The notes beneath the pieces are model-generated. The model saw only the letters and a list, made by a program, of their open reading frames with translations, ran no database searches and was not told the origin of the DNA. Shown piece by piece: positions 11,397 through 23,880 of a stretch of 64,000 nucleotides of DNA; position 1 is the stretch's first letter, and every line of letters starts with the position of its first letter. Made by a program: the position numbers and the translations under genes. The stretch is from Capillidium heterosporum (Eukaryota > Entomophthoromycota > Entomophthoromycetes > Entomophthorales > Capillidiaceae), in the NCBI GenBank assembly GCA_016630905.1, contig WBMQ01000003.1:434001-498000 (forward strand). Reading direction: 5' to 3'.

Positions 11397-11468
11397 TCCT
11401 CTATGGTCCAGTGGTTAGGATCTCGCTCTCTCACAGCGATGGCCAGGGTTCGATTCCCTGTAGGGGAG
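11397..11468 (+). tRNA. tRNA-Glu (anticodon CTC)
   Basis: The 7-bp acceptor stem pairs TCCTCTA with TAGGGGA, with one G-T pair. The D arm is GTCCAGTGGTTAGGA. The anticodon stem TCGCT/AGCGA encloses loop CTCTCAC with anticodon CTC. The T arm is AGGGTTCGATTCCCT. The discriminator base is G at 11468. There is no intron. A and B boxes are intact, and a T run about 35 nt downstream can serve as the Pol III terminator. It decodes GAG. Confidence 0.95.
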
Positions 11469-13009
11469 GCAGTGGTTGTAGAATTACATTCTATTTCCAT
11501 GTATTTTTATAGTTTTATCCAGGTGGCGGATTTAGCTTTGACCTCAAACTGTACTTTTTGACAAATTACCCATACTTTCCTGCCTTATGCTTTAAAAGCA
11601 ATTGCTACAACATCCACTCATGAATGGAAGTAATTTGTATGGATGAATCGTGTCAACTGATTCAATCGTTATAAACTTGGATACCATCCCACTTGGTGAG
11701 TTTCTACATCTTATCACCCTCCTTTTCTTTTTTACCTGGGCTCTCATATGGCTAACTGGTATATGAATGACTCATAGAACCTATAAAAGACTGAGCTTTC
11801 AATAAGCTCATCTTCAACTTTTCAAAATCAGCCTAAACCTTATAGAGTTAACAGTGGCTCATTGGCATATTTAAAAAAATTAGTTTTGCTCAAATCCATA
11901 GGCAAATTGGCAATTTATATCCTTGAAAGTACGAAAAGCTGGTAACATATAAAGTAGAATATATGGCTATTTTATCGAGAAATATAATTAAATTTTAAAT
12001 AGAATAGACAATATGAGTGTATGCAAGCTAAAGTTATTTACTGCTAGATGGAATTAAATTTTACACTTAGTTACCTTTCATTGATCATCAAAATAGCTTT
12101 TGATATACACCTTAAATAGATATGTAAACTAAGGTTTAGATTGATGGATGCCAATTGATATTAGCACCCTGTACTTTTACAGGTTCAACAAACTTATAAT
12201 TTGTTACATCATCAAGTAGCTTTAATAAACCTTACTCATATTCATCTATCTGATGTTATTTATAATTTGCATCAATTCAATAAACTCAATTGTATTTTGA
12301 AATCCATCATAGCCAACTAGAATTTAGTTAATTTGACTACAGCTGCTAACAAAGTTTAAAAACATCCATAATCGATTATATTATGTTTCATCAATCCGAT
12401 CTACTCTTTATAAACTCGACTTATTTTGCAGAATTAGTTCAAAAAACTAGGCCAGAATTGATACTATTAGCTACGCATCGAAATATACTATATCTAGCCC
12501 AGGCTAATTTTGTTGGTCTTAATCCAGTTCATAATCAGCTCTTGCCACTATTCTAAAGAATATATTCATCCATTCAATATACACTTTTAAAGCTGTTACT
12601 TTATCACCAATACTAATTGAACATAGTAAACTTTATAAAAAAAACTAGTATATGAAGACATAATCCTCTGTTGTAAATATAATAAACTTTTTTTGTAATT
12701 CAATATATATATAGTTAGCTGTAAAAACAACGTATCTCAAACATCAAAAGCACATTTTACAGTATAGTTACAAATTCATACCAATGCTAATTATAAAACT
12801 GTATTAATTTTAAATGTAAATTTATGCTAATTATTCGGGTAATTAGCAGCCTAGAACTTCTGTCAAAGCTCGAAACCTAATGACACCATTCAACATCCAC
12901 CCCAAAACTCAAATTAGCCCAAATACTTTACAACTTCAAAGCAACAGAAAATTCCTATTTCCCAATCCAACGACAAACAAATAACAGAACTACATAGGAA
13001 TATAGCAAC
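11469..13009. other. Intergenic AT-rich, 1.5 kb
   Basis: It lies between the tRNA gene and the golgin gene. No supported gene was found. The last 150 nt before 13010 are A/C-rich and fit a 5' leader. Confidence 0.4.
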
Positions 13010-15738
13010 ATGAGTTTCTTCAACGACAAGAACGATGGAGGGAACAGCTGGAGTGGTTTCCTCAAGCAGGCCATCAACAATGTCGAAACCCACCTTGACA
13101 AAGTATTAGATTTTCCGGAAGAAAACAAAGAAAAGGAAAATAAAGCCCGTACATTAAACACCAAAAAGATGAACAGCAGTAACACCGCTACAAAAGTAGG
13201 GGATCCACTTGTCAACAACAAAGCTAAACTGAACTCGAATACCAAACCTGCTCTTCCCAATCGAAAGGACAGTACTCCAATCAACGAGGAGCTTAGCCCA
13301 CTAAAACATGAAGTAGAAACCACAGTCCTGAACAAAACAGTAAAGAAGGAGGAAAGTAGTATCAACAAGTCAGTTCTTACCGAAGAGAAGGTGAAGCAGT
13401 TACTGAGGGAGCACCCTTTAAGCCCTATCCCGCCACCAAAGGATACAGAGCTTCAGCCGGAAGTTACAATTGAGAACACGAAAAGCACTGGCGAAGGTAA
13501 GGATGCTGACTTCAAGTTGATAGCCGAACAGAGAGAGGTACAACTTATTAACGCTATCCAGGGTAACGCCGCGTTAAATGACACCATTGAAAACTTACAA
13601 AAGCGACTGAAGGAGTTAGAAGAGGAAAATGAGAGGTTAGGTAATGGAAATAACCAAGGAACTCAAGTCAAAGTAAGTGGCTATTTTATTATATAATTTT
13701 TAATTGGTTTTTTGTTGTGATTGCTTAGGAAATTTATATAAGTGAAGATTCTGAAGTTAACGCCAAACTGAACACTTTGCAAAGCCAACTCAACGACAAG
13801 CAGGAACAAATCGACGGATTGATGTTAGAAGGTAACTATAATATCGCATGCTTATTCCACTACATCCATTACCCATCTAAAATATAATATAAGGACAGAA
13901 ATTATCCAAAAAGGAGCTGCAACTCTCGACCATAATCCAAAAGTTACGTAACAAAGAGCAAGAGACCGACAAGGCATTCAAAACCTGCCAAACGAAATTA
14001 GGGAGTTCGATCCAAGAGCTGGCGAGTGTAAAGACCCAGCTGAATGCAATTAGAACCAGCGAAAAGGCACTTGCCGACAAAGTCAAATTGCTAAAAGGCC
14101 AAGAGGCCGGTAAGGATCGAAGTCTAAGGGACCTAGAGCTGCAGGTCAAAAAGTTTTCTGAAAATGAGGGTTTAAACAAGACCAGTTTGGAACGGGCTCA
14201 GTCTGAGATCAAAAGCTTGAAGTCAGAGTTAGCTAAAGTCGTCAAGGAGAACCTACAGGATACATTGTCTAAGGAGGTGATATTTTGCAAACTAAAAGTC
14301 AATACTGATATTATATGACAAATTTATTTCCTTTAAAGTCCAAAGAGAAGAAGCTGCTTTCAGACCAACTGATGGCTGCCAAATTACAGCTGGAAATTAA
14401 TGAAAAGGAGGCCTTCACAGTCGTACCTACATTATTTGTAATTAATCACCTTTAACTAAAATTGTTTAGATCCAAGACCTGAAGCGAAAATTCAATCGGA
14501 GCCAGGATGAACTACACACCTTGGAAGAGAAATACCAAACTGAAATTCAGGAGCTGCAAGCTAAAGTCCATGATCCAACTATCGATTCCATTAATAAGAG
14601 GCCTACCGATACTACTCAAGACGATCAATTGGAAGTGTTGATACTAAAAGCAGTCCAGCCCCTCAACCACAAGTTACAAACTCTCCAGGCCCAGAAAGAC
14701 TCCAGTGACAAGATCAACCTGAAATTAGAAGCTAAAATCTCCGAGCTGAAGGATCAACTCGACCTAAATACCAAAGAATCAAACAGTAAACTGGAGAAAC
14801 TAAAAGTCGAACTCAAGAACAAAGACCAGCTCTTACTCACTCTAAATTCCAACTTGGAGTCGGCTCAACTTACCAATAGTCAACTGCTAACTCAGATCGA
14901 AACTTTGCAGATTCAGATCATCAGCTTGGAAAGTCAGATCGCCAAGTTGAACGTAAGAATCAAGGACTTGGAAGTGGAGCATGGCCAGGAGATCGAACAG
15001 CTACGCACTTTATATGAAATCAAAGAGAGTGCCTCCTCACTCAACGGCTCCCCTCTCTCCAACTACGAGAGCGAAAGCTTCAACGCCAGTGTAAAAGTTA
15101 GTAATCGACCTAATTCGGTCATCAGCCCCAAACCGGTGGAACGGAGGACGCGGTCGCGTGCCACCTCCCAATCCTATAATCCAAACGTCAACCCTGATGT
15201 AACTACCTACCTTTTAAAATTTTACTAAATTTTCAATTTAGGAGCAGTTGGACCGGTACATAGCGAGTCAACAGACCTCCAATCGGTCCAGCTTGGACAT
15301 TGCCAATCCAACCACCTCCCCCTACTACGGTGGAAGCAACAACGGGACTTTGCTGTCACCACCAGCCAATGGTTCCGAGTTTGGTATTAAAGGCTTGGAG
15401 AAGCAAATACGAAGTTTGAACTTGCAGTTGACTAATGCTATAGAGACGAAGGAGGGATTTGCTACCCGCATTGTTGAGTTGGAATCATTGCTTAAAGTTG
15501 CGCAAGTGGAATCCGATAAAGTTGAAGGTCTGCAAGCAGAGTTGGAAGAGTTGAAGACGAAGTAAGTATTTGGATAAGAGTGGGTAATTAATTGTTCTTT
15601 TTAAATAGGCATGATACGGTTTTAGAGCTGTTGGGTGAGAAGACAGAACTGCTACAGGAATTGCAAGGTGATATCAAGGATATGAAAGCCGAGTATCGAA
15701 AGCAGATCAACGAATTGGTAGGTAAACTTCATAGTTAA
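13010..15738 (+). CDS. SGM1: TMF1/Sgm1-type golgin, coiled-coil Golgi protein
   Basis: Golgins of the TMF family tether vesicles at the Golgi and bind Rab6/Ypt6. The exons are 13010-13672, 13729-13831, 13894-14276, 14339-14422, 14470-15198, 15242-15561 and 15609-15738. All phases agree, giving 803 aa. The N-terminus SWSGFLKQAINNVETHLDKV is the family's signature start. A middle block reading IDGLMLEGQKLSKKELQ, spliced across exons 2-3, matches the TMF DNA-binding-like domain. The remainder is coiled coil rich in Leu/Glu/Lys heptads. The end LELLGEKTELLQEL...DIKDMKAEYRKQI matches the C-terminal Rab-binding (TMF TATA-binding) domain. The last codons are uncertain: a further splice from 15718 over a pyrimidine tract to about 15799 is possible and would change only the final residues. 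Confidence 0.88.
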
Positions 15739-16847
15739 CTCCACAGTTCCCTTGCCTTCCTTCCTTATCTACCTACCCTCTCCTCTTCCCCCTTCAGGTC
15801 CATTGGATTTTTCATTTCAAAGGGAAATCGTCTGGAGTTTAGAGATTGAATGCAGGTAAGAACCGGTAAAAGTTTGAAAATGGGCTTTTTGCCTTTATTC
15901 CTTGTTGGTGTTCTGGCATTTTAGAATCATATTTTGCGCTATTAAAGTTTTGGATCAATGTTTCGAATTTTCTTGACAGTTATTTTTTATCTAATTTCCA
16001 AGTGGATACTGTACTACAAAGAATTTTACCCAAAACCTTATTATGATATATATCCTACAACTTTTAGTTCAATTTGATTTCTTCAATAATCTCATATATT
16101 TACCTTTGAACTCAACATCCTAAGTTTTTATTAGATTACTAATTTAGTGATATTCCCTTAGCATATATGCTTCAGTAACGATACAAAATTCTATACCAAA
16201 TATATCCTCTTTAATACCAATACCCTTTCCTTCATCTCTAAAATAAATAGGTAGGGGCTTCAGTACAGCTATTAAATCCAATGAACAGCAGCTTCATGGT
16301 ATTCCAACTTTACCTATTACATGTACCGATACTAGTCATCCTTGATAGTTAGGTGGAGTTGTCTAATAAATTTAGATTTATATTGTTATCTTTAAAGGAT
16401 TAAGTCTAGTCTGTAGAAAATAGCAACTGTTCGTAGATAAGCTTATAGCGGAAATGGCAGCATCGTAAAGACAGACGAGCCCTGATAAGTAAACCGTAGA
16501 CTATTTAAAGCTTGTGTCATCGAAACACTACTTTGTCATTTAAAGATACAAAGCAAATTAAATGTACCACCGTATTCCTTTAGGGGTATTTAATTGGCAA
16601 TTAGAAAATAAGACAAAGCTAAACTTAATACTACAATATTGTAGCTTTCTTGACACCAATCTTTCGAAAAGTGTAAAAGAAAATGTAGGTCTATAAATTC
16701 AATTAAAGCAGTACACTAGCTGTTCCAAGTGGTAAATATCGATTCCTTAAGTAACAGTACTTTTGTTTTTATAGTCTTTATTTTTTATTTTCAACTTTCT
16801 TATCAGCTTTTCACCTCATTCAAAATTACCCAAGTGTTTCATTCCTA
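15739..16847. other. Intergenic; pyrimidine-rich tract near 15750-15800
   Basis: It starts with a C/T-rich tract ending in CAG at about 15798, which could be a 3' splice site for an alternative last exon of the golgin gene. The rest is AT-rich, with no supported gene. Confidence 0.35.
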
Positions 16848-18021
16848 ATGCGCTTGAAGTTTCTACTAACCAACACTATAGTCCTACTTTTCCTTCTCTA
16901 CAAATTTAGGCTGCGTTTAAACACTCTATTTAATCTACCTTATTGTCGCCAACGACAATCGTTTTTACCCCTAGTCAAATACTTGCAAACATCAACTATG
17001 AATCAATTCAACAAATTCCAACACAAAATAGATTTGATAGGGCTCGACTTTGACTCCACTTTAACTTTACAAGATACCCTTGACGTTCTAATAAACAGTA
17101 ACCCAAAGCGTGCTTCCAGCCAGTTTCAAGCTTTATGGCAGAGCTGTATAGATGCCTATCTACAGGACTATCAAAGCTGTAAAGTTGCAGCCAAAACCTT
17201 ATTTTTAGATACCTTACGAGAGAGTAAAGTAGATTTAGGTTCAACTTGGGTTATCGATGATATGAGCTCCAGTAAAATAAGATTCAATGCACTAATTCAA
17301 TACGTCGATACCTTCAAAACAATTGAGTTAGCCTCCTTAGGTAGGGTAGAGCAGGCACAACTGCTAAAAGGTATACGTTTAAAGGATTTGCAACTAGCCA
17401 GTCAAAAAGTCGAACTACGTAGAGGCTGCTTACAATTCTTCGATAAACTAAACCAAACTTCAACTCACGAACAAACCATCAACTTTAACCAAATATTTTC
17501 CCTCAATCTACACAATATTAAGGATGAAAACGAGCTACATCAAGTTAACATTATCTCAGTCAACTGGAGTACCCAGTTTATCCAATGTACGCTCCAAAAC
17601 CAATCCAATATTGGATACTTTGCAAACCAATTGAATTTTATCGATGGAGTAACTGACGGTAGCCTCCAAAAGAAGTTGGTAGTTGGTGGCCAGAAAACCC
17701 AAGTTTTTGAAGAGCTGAAGATCAAGTTCAAAAGTTTAATCAGAAGGGATCCAATCACTATGTTCGTTGGGGATTCACTTACTGATTTACCAAGTTTAAG
17801 TAAGTTTTTATTCGACCTTTCTCCCTTAATTTTAATCTTCTGTTTAAACTTTGCTAGTTTTAAGTGACTATGGTATATTAGTTAATACAGACCTATCTGA
17901 AACTATTAGTTGGTTATGCGGTAGTTTAGGTATAAAGGTTGTAGAGGGCCTACCTACCTTTGAAGGAGAGCGAGTTGAGAAACAAAAGGTCATCTATTGG
18001 GTTCAGGATTGGGAGTTTTGA
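16848..18021 (+). CDS. HAD-superfamily phosphatase
   Basis: The exons are 16848-17799 and 17858-18021, and phases agree for 371 aa. HAD motif I is DFDSTLT, with nucleophile Asp67 and acid/base Asp69. Motif IV is GDSLTDLPSL, which binds Mg2+ with its acidic residues. Between them lies a helical cap of more than 200 residues, so this resembles the phosphoserine-phosphatase-like subgroup. The substrate cannot be read from the sequence. The first 50 residues before Met51 (genomic 16998) include a hydrophobic run IVLLFLLYKF and could be a membrane anchor or mitochondrial leader. Alternatively translation starts at Met51, immediately before the catalytic domain. The splice is supported by continuation into LSDYGILV, a typical post-motif IV segment. 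Confidence 0.8.
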
Positions 18022-18378
18022 AGCTGGAATTTTGGCAAACTAATAGTTTGGAATATATCTATTAAAGTGGTTTAATGTTGTTGTACTTCGTTAATACCTT
18101 GAATTTTGAAACTATAATCCTAGGTTAAACTCTGTATAGTTGCTAGTATTAGGGTTAATAGATATCACAAAAAAGTTTTACAGCTTGGTATATTTGAACA
18201 AAGTTGCTAGTTGCTACACCATTCTACCTATTAGATGTTTTTAATTTATAACTTTATCTTGCATTGATTTTCATTTTGTTTCCCATAATATATACAGTAG
18301 TTCTCAAAAGGCGCAAATAAACTTCAGCTTTCTATCTATTAACAATTGACTTGCAAAATCAATGTTATCACCAATAAT

Positions 18379-18815
18379 CTTTACATTCAAAATATCGACG
18401 GTTGTTATAAACCTTTGTAATTGAAGCTTTTACTTTACATGTGCCAATTTATCACTACACTTCTCCCATTGTAGTTTTAAAGAAATATACCTTAAAATGG
18501 AACGCAAAAGGTATTGGAAGCCTATTTTAGTGTGCTGAACTTTATCAAACGTGCCTATTTCACCCTTTCTATAGCTTTGATGGCAGCAAAGATAAGCCAG
18601 TGGCGAACTGAACCCTACTTTGTAAACCAAAAGTAACGCTACATATTTATAAAGCACTTCAAACGCCAGCAACTAAACATATATATCAACTCTAGCCAAT
18701 GCCCAACCAATTCACTACCACTTTCCTCCGATAGAGAAAAGTATGTGACCTGTCTAACGACTTCCGATGTAAGCACCTTTAACAATTTGAATACTGATGT
18801 TGTTTGAGTTTAGGT
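18379..18815. repeat. Inverted duplicate, arm 1 (partner 33140-33576)
   Basis: 437 nt match the reverse complement of 33140-33576 with no gaps and, by eye, only two mismatches near the outer end. The partner is the promoter and first two exons of the WD40 gene. The match stops at TTTAGGT, which in the partner is the 3' splice site of intron 2. The near-identity points to a recent duplication. Confidence 0.92.
18580..18815 (+). pseudogene. Truncated copy of the WD40 gene (exons 1-2 only)
   Basis: The same start codon (18580), 42-nt first exon, 48-nt intron and second exon as the intact gene at 30256-33375 are present in inverted orientation with upstream promoter DNA. The copy ends at the end of intron 2. 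It lacks the rest of the beta-propeller and the C-terminal half, so it cannot encode the full protein. Being a promoter-bearing fragment, it may still be transcribed. Confidence 0.8.
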
Positions 18816-19844
18816 GGTTTTTATATACCCAATATCGTAATTCGAAAATCTTTTGCGAATTGGCAGATAACTGCTAGTATTCTTAGTATTTGAAGCTCCT
18901 ATATCAATAGTATTGATGCATTGCGATAGCAAACTCTAGACTAAATATATTAGGATCGATTGAGGTCTTTCAATCACAAGCATAATAGTATCAGCATTTC
19001 AAATCGAGGCAACAACCTACACTGAATTTACATATTTTAATCAGTAAGCCAGCAATTAGCTAGTCAGCTCTAGCCTCAATAATCCAGCTACATCTCATCT
19101 TCAACTTACTGTATTGAAAAAATAAACACAAAGATATCACTGACATTATTTACCTTATTTTTTGTTTTTCTCTATAGCATCTGAACCTATATCTGATACT
19201 TTTATCAATATTTGGATTATGCAATCTAGGATTGCTTTGATTATCAGTAGATGGCAACATGTATTGTTTCTATCATGCCTCACTAATTTTACCTTCTACT
19301 TTCACCGACTTTTAGTTATATATGCTTGTTATACTCCTAAGGATACTGTATATACCTCCATACGCCGCAGTATAATCCAGTTAATCATCGGTTCAACTCA
19401 TAATAGTATCGTCCTATATTTTAAAGTTAAGTTAGGATGTATCTACTGTGTTCTTGACTCTGACATGGTTAAAACAACCATGCCAAATTGGATTATGATT
19501 GAGTTTGCATCCTTAACTTGCGATTGCTATTTTATAAATGGGTTGGTTAAAATCATATTGATGATCGTGCTCGGAAAAAATCTTTTGAATCCTTTACACT
19601 TATCACTTTGAAATCATAGTTTCACAGTTATACAAGAAAATAAAAATGTTTAATGATCTTTCTTTATAAGTCATTCCACATAGACATTTGATATATATAT
19701 TAATATCTGAGAAAATTCTTTGATTCAGCAGATAAAAAATAGAATGTCTAAAATATAGTCATAAAAAGTATAGTTTATCGATATTTCATATATATATTTT
19801 TGATATAGAAAGGTAAACTAGGCATATCAACCTAACTTTCAAAT
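18816..19844. other. Intergenic AT-rich
   Basis: A hydrophobic frame of about 149 codons at 19162-19611 has no ATG at its start and looks like a chance frame in AT-rich DNA. Nothing else was seen. Confidence 0.35.
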
Positions 19845-21175
19845 CTATTCGGAAATTTGAAATGAAGCGTATACGATGGCGGCGAAGCCTTTCAGGATGT
19901 TACTCTCAAAGAGTTCCTAAGTCCAAGTTTAGTAGACATCCCATCAACATATTCGAAAAATTACCTTCAAATAGATGTTATCCTCCGTCATCAAAATTGT
20001 ACTGTTCAGGTTCGTTAGCTTCGGCAGGTATTTAACTAGGGGTAAGCTGACACTTGAACCTTCATCCTCGATGGCGCAGATTGACAATTGGTTGAATAGC
20101 TGCATGTTGATTAAGTTGAAGGTTTGGTCTAAGCCCGAATTTAATACTTGCTTAAAATCAGGACTATAGGATAAAAGCATTTAGATGTCAATTTGGATGC
20201 GAATATGTAAAATTGATTACCTTTCGATAAAGTCCTTGGTTTCATCCAACAATGTCTTCAACTGTAAGCTGGGGTTATCATTCTCATTGCCGTTTACCTG
20301 TTGCAACATCTGCTTTTCTTCAACCTCAGTCGTAGGTAAACAATAACCTAGTAAACTACAAGAAGTATGGAAGATAAATATCGATAAATATAAAAGCATT
20401 ACATGGTAGAATCTTGAAACAATTCTTTCTCGCAGATTTCCCTCAACTTATTTACCAAATTCAACCAACCATCTCTATCCAGTCTGGTATTCAAAGGTGT
20501 GTCCAGCTCGGTTTCGATGATATTCTGCAAGTTCAAGTGCAGCTTCTCCACCGATATATTTAAGATGTAGTAGGAGAAGGATAAGAACAGTTTGTAGGTA
20601 TCCAAACTATCTTTGTCAAAGTTACTTTTGTTGTCGTTGTTTGTGGTAGGGTTGGAAAGCTGCTCCAGTTGGGAGGTTAAAGTTTTCAAGTAGAACTGTC
20701 TACCTAACAAATTCAATTGAATAGTTGTGAATAACGAAATTAAATTTAGTATGTAGACGGACAGAAATAGTTTTTGGAAATCTATATTTTTGTAAGAACA
20801 TAAATGTTTAGTAGAAATAATAAATGAATAAATACTTTTAACCTTCACTTGTTGCCACAACTCCAACTTCTCACCCTTTTCCAAATTTTTTGACTCCAGT
20901 TTTAAAATTAAACTGTCAATGTCATAGTAGTTGTCCAACTTTAACTGCAAAATAGGTAGGAAACCCAATATGGAACTCTTTACATCGAGTTGATTCTGCG
21001 AGAACCTATTCTTCAAATCCTGTTTGGCTTGGCGATCTTTCTTCATATCATTGGTAAACTGTGTTATTTTGGAAGAGAGATAACTGGTGAGTAGATAGGT
21101 AGTCGCCACTATACCACCAGTTATAATTATGGTGCGCTTGTACTTGTTGTAATAGTTGACCACCTGCTGTAACAT
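19845..21175 (-). CDS. PEX3: Peroxin-3, peroxisomal membrane biogenesis factor
   Basis: Pex3 sits in the peroxisomal membrane, docks Pex19 and inserts membrane proteins. The exons, read on the minus strand, are 20403-21175, 20221-20355, 19965-20163 and 19845-19916. Phases agree for 392 aa. The N-terminus has a basic patch followed by a membrane anchor (RTIIITGGIVATTYLLTSYL, residues 14-33), typical of Pex3. Downstream features are the ILGFLPILQLKL segment, SYILNLISLFTTIQLNLLGRQFYL-type helices around residues 130-155 and a conserved C-terminal VKYLPKL segment. The last exon encodes only 23 residues. It is transcribed divergently from the RNA methyltransferase gene, with 564 nt between the start codons. 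Confidence 0.9.
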
Positions 21176-21739
21176 AGCTATATAATCCCGGTGTTTAGAG
21201 AGATAGAATGAAAGGGTATGAAGCTTTAAATATTTTGATAATGACGTGGATATTGAATATTAAAAAAGGAGGTGAAAAGCTGGCGGTTTCTTTAGATCTG
21301 CTATAACCAAATACAAAACTAATTGCTTTGATATTGGACTTCTTACTAGTCTCATCATCAAGAGAGTTACCCAGTCCAAAGGATTACTTTATCCAAGCGC
21401 GGACATGAAGTTACGCTACCTGATCTATAATTTGTTTGTGTGCATTAAAATTTATATACCCACTTTCTATCAATAGGACATTTTTATATCTGGAAGTTCC
21501 AAGAGTTTATAGGTTAAGCTACGGGTGCACAATCCAGTTTGTAAAATAGTATGGGATAAATAGCCAATAGATCATGTTTGATAATCATTTCAATTTGATA
21601 GCTATAGGAAAATCAACACTTTAGGCTTTAATTGTGGATTCGGGGTTTAAACCTTTCGAACTGAGGATTTATCCCAAATCCATTGAAAAAATTTGCACCA
21701 ATTTCTTTGAAAGTTAAGGTACCAAGAGAATAGGAAACG
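21176..21739. promoter_or_regulatory. Shared divergent promoter region, PEX3 and NSUN-like gene
   Basis: A 564-nt intergenic region between two start codons in opposite orientation. It must hold both promoters. No clear TATA box or duplicated element was picked out. Confidence 0.4.
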
Positions 21740-22873
21740 ATGCCCGAACTGAAAGGACAAAAAGGCATAGATCAGTTCTACAAGGGACAGTACGGTTCAG
21801 AACGATATAAATCGCTGACAAAGTCCTTCAAGCTACCCAGCCGCTACTGCCTTGTTATCAACCCAATATTTCCTCAGGATTCAACCTTAGAGCATATAAA
21901 GAGCTGGTTGAACGACTTGAAAGATCTACCCAACTACAACACAGTCAAAGGATACAGCAAGTGCAAGCAACTCGAAAGGTACAATTTGGAAGCATATCTA
22001 TCGCCCTACGTAAAATCCAGCAAGAATACCGAAGTTCCCTTCCCGAGTCCATTGACTTGCCCTCAAACCAATTTGCAGACCCATTACCTACTGGATGCAG
22101 CCTCTCTACTGCCAATTCTCAATTTAGATATATCAGCAACCGACAAGGTTTTAGATTTGTGTTCAGCCCCAGGAGGTAAGACCTTGATATCCAGTTTTAT
22201 CCTGTACCAATTGCGGCCCACCTTATCCAATTTAAGTTTGTCACGGGGTCAAATGGTAAGCAATGAGTACGATCGCCAACGCTACTTAAGATTGCTAAAG
22301 GTGACCAAAAGCTATTTGAGTTCCGAACATACCAAAACCAACAAGCAAAGGATCTCTGACAACTACCAGAGTACCAAGTTGCCTCCTTTAAACACTACTG
22401 TAAATTTGGATGGTAGCGACGTAACTACTTTAAAAAGCATAGTTGAAGAGTACGATAAAGTTTTGGTAGATGTACCCTGTTCCTCGGAAAGGCATGTCTT
22501 CAACGACCCCATTTTGATCCCCAAGTTTAAAGTCCAGAATTCTATTAACGAGGTTCAGTTCTCGCTACTAGTAAACGCTCTAAAGTTGGTCAAAGTTGGT
22601 GGTATTGTTGTCTACTCCACTTGCTCGATCAACAGTTTTGAAAACGACGAGGTTATCCAAAAGCTATTCGATAGGTTCCCGGGTAAGTTTGAACTCTTTT
22701 TGGAGGATATGGTCCTAGGAGACAGCTTTACCAGCAAGGATGGAGAGGAAGCGAATGTTGAAATAGAAGAAAGCTGTTGGACTGAAAATACAACGTTTGG
22801 TAAGATCGTCTTGCCGGATACGGGCTTCGGTTGGGGTCCTATCTTTTTCACTAGGTTGAGAAGGCTAAAGTAA
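21740..22873 (+). CDS. NSUN3/NSUN4-like RNA (cytosine-5) methyltransferase
   Basis: A single exon of 377 aa. The SAM-binding motif DKVLDLCSAPGGKT is near residue 135, followed by SNEYDRQRYLRL, where the ribose-binding acidic residue is expected. The motif IV region DVPCSSERH near 243 and YSTCSINSFENDEV near 292 supply the two cysteines used by RCMT enzymes for catalysis and product release. The length and the SERHVFND context fit the NSUN3/NSUN4 group, which in animals modifies mitochondrial tRNA-Met or mitochondrial rRNA. Which substrate applies here is not decidable. There is no PUA domain. The family is firm; mitochondrial location is inference. Confidence 0.88.
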   Translation: MPELKGQKGIDQFYKGQYGSERYKSLTKSFKLPSRYCLVINPIFPQDSTLEHIKSWLNDLKDLPNYNTVKGYSKCKQLERYNLEAYLSPYVKSSKNTEVPFPSPLTCPQTNLQTHYLLDAASLLPILNLDISATDKVLDLCSAPGGKTLISSFILYQLRPTLSNLSLSRGQMVSNEYDRQRYLRLLKVTKSYLSSEHTKTNKQRISDNYQSTKLPPLNTTVNLDGSDVTTLKSIVEEYDKVLVDVPCSSERHVFNDPILIPKFKVQNSINEVQFSLLVNALKLVKVGGIVVYSTCSINSFENDEVIQKLFDRFPGKFELFLEDMVLGDSFTSKDGEEANVEIEESCWTENTTFGKIVLPDTGFGWGPIFFTRLRRLK

Positions 22874-23880
22874 TTCCAAAATCGATCCTCATAAATAAAT
22901 CAGCTATATAGTTTCTATCTTTTAAACGTATGTTTTCATTCTTATATTAAAATTGAGTTACCATTAATTTAATTGCTGTGGTTGATTATAACGGTACTCA
23001 GTTATATCCAACAGTAATTACCAAACTAGTTTTCAAATTGCTTTTGTAAGTATAGCTAAGTTTAGAACCCATCTCAAGTTATTTTGTAATATATCATTGT
23101 TAACCTCATGGACATAGCAATGAATTTTATAACAGATTACTTGGTTTGAACCTAGAAACTCCTAGACAATAACACTTTTGAGCATGCTTATTGATACAGC
23201 GGCTCATAAGTACGTTTCTGGCTACCAAAAACTTAATAGTGATCAAAATTCACCTCAGCCGTATCTAAATAAACAGCTTTAGTCTGTTTAGTGGTGTTAT
23301 AGGATGGATAGAAAACCCATGTTAAAACAGACAACTCGATTATTAATGTTTTCTATGTGACTATACTATCTTTACCTTATCCATGGATGATATGGTTGTA
23401 CTGTGATATATGCTTTTATAATTTGACTTTTAATACAAACTTAAACCTACATTTGATCAGGGGCGGATCATATTCCAAGATAAATATGCTCAATAAGCTA
23501 ACCTAGAGCTACAAAAAGTTCTAAAGCTGGATCCTTAAAAGCTAATAGCTATAGGCGTTAGGGTGCAATTTAACAAAAATAATGTAAAAGTGTAGCTTTA
23601 AAATCTGTTGTTTACAGAGATAATAGTATTACAACGACTGTGATGACTTATATATATAACATAAGCTGCAAACAACTAACTGAGTTTAAAAAATTTGCCT
23701 AGATACCATTTATATGTTGAAAAGTTTAAATAGGAAGTAAATACAATGTAGCCTATAGATCATACTTTTTCTATACATACACTACAAAGCCATAAGACAT
23801 ACGATCAAAAAACCATTCCATTCTATATAAATTAAACTTTATGCGCATTACCGACAGATTCTCAGTTGAAGCAGATCAAG
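22874..23880. other. Intergenic AT-rich between convergent genes
   Basis: About 1 kb between the 3' ends of the methyltransferase gene and the RPA34.5-like gene. No gene was seen. Confidence 0.4.

Noticed and set aside
16440..16510. Possible C/D-box snoRNA (CTGATAAGT near 16491)
   Set aside because: No matching C box and D box pair with a terminal stem could be identified.
19162..19611. 149-codon hydrophobic frame as a membrane protein
   Set aside because: No ATG at its start, irregular composition that follows AT content, and no recognisable motif.
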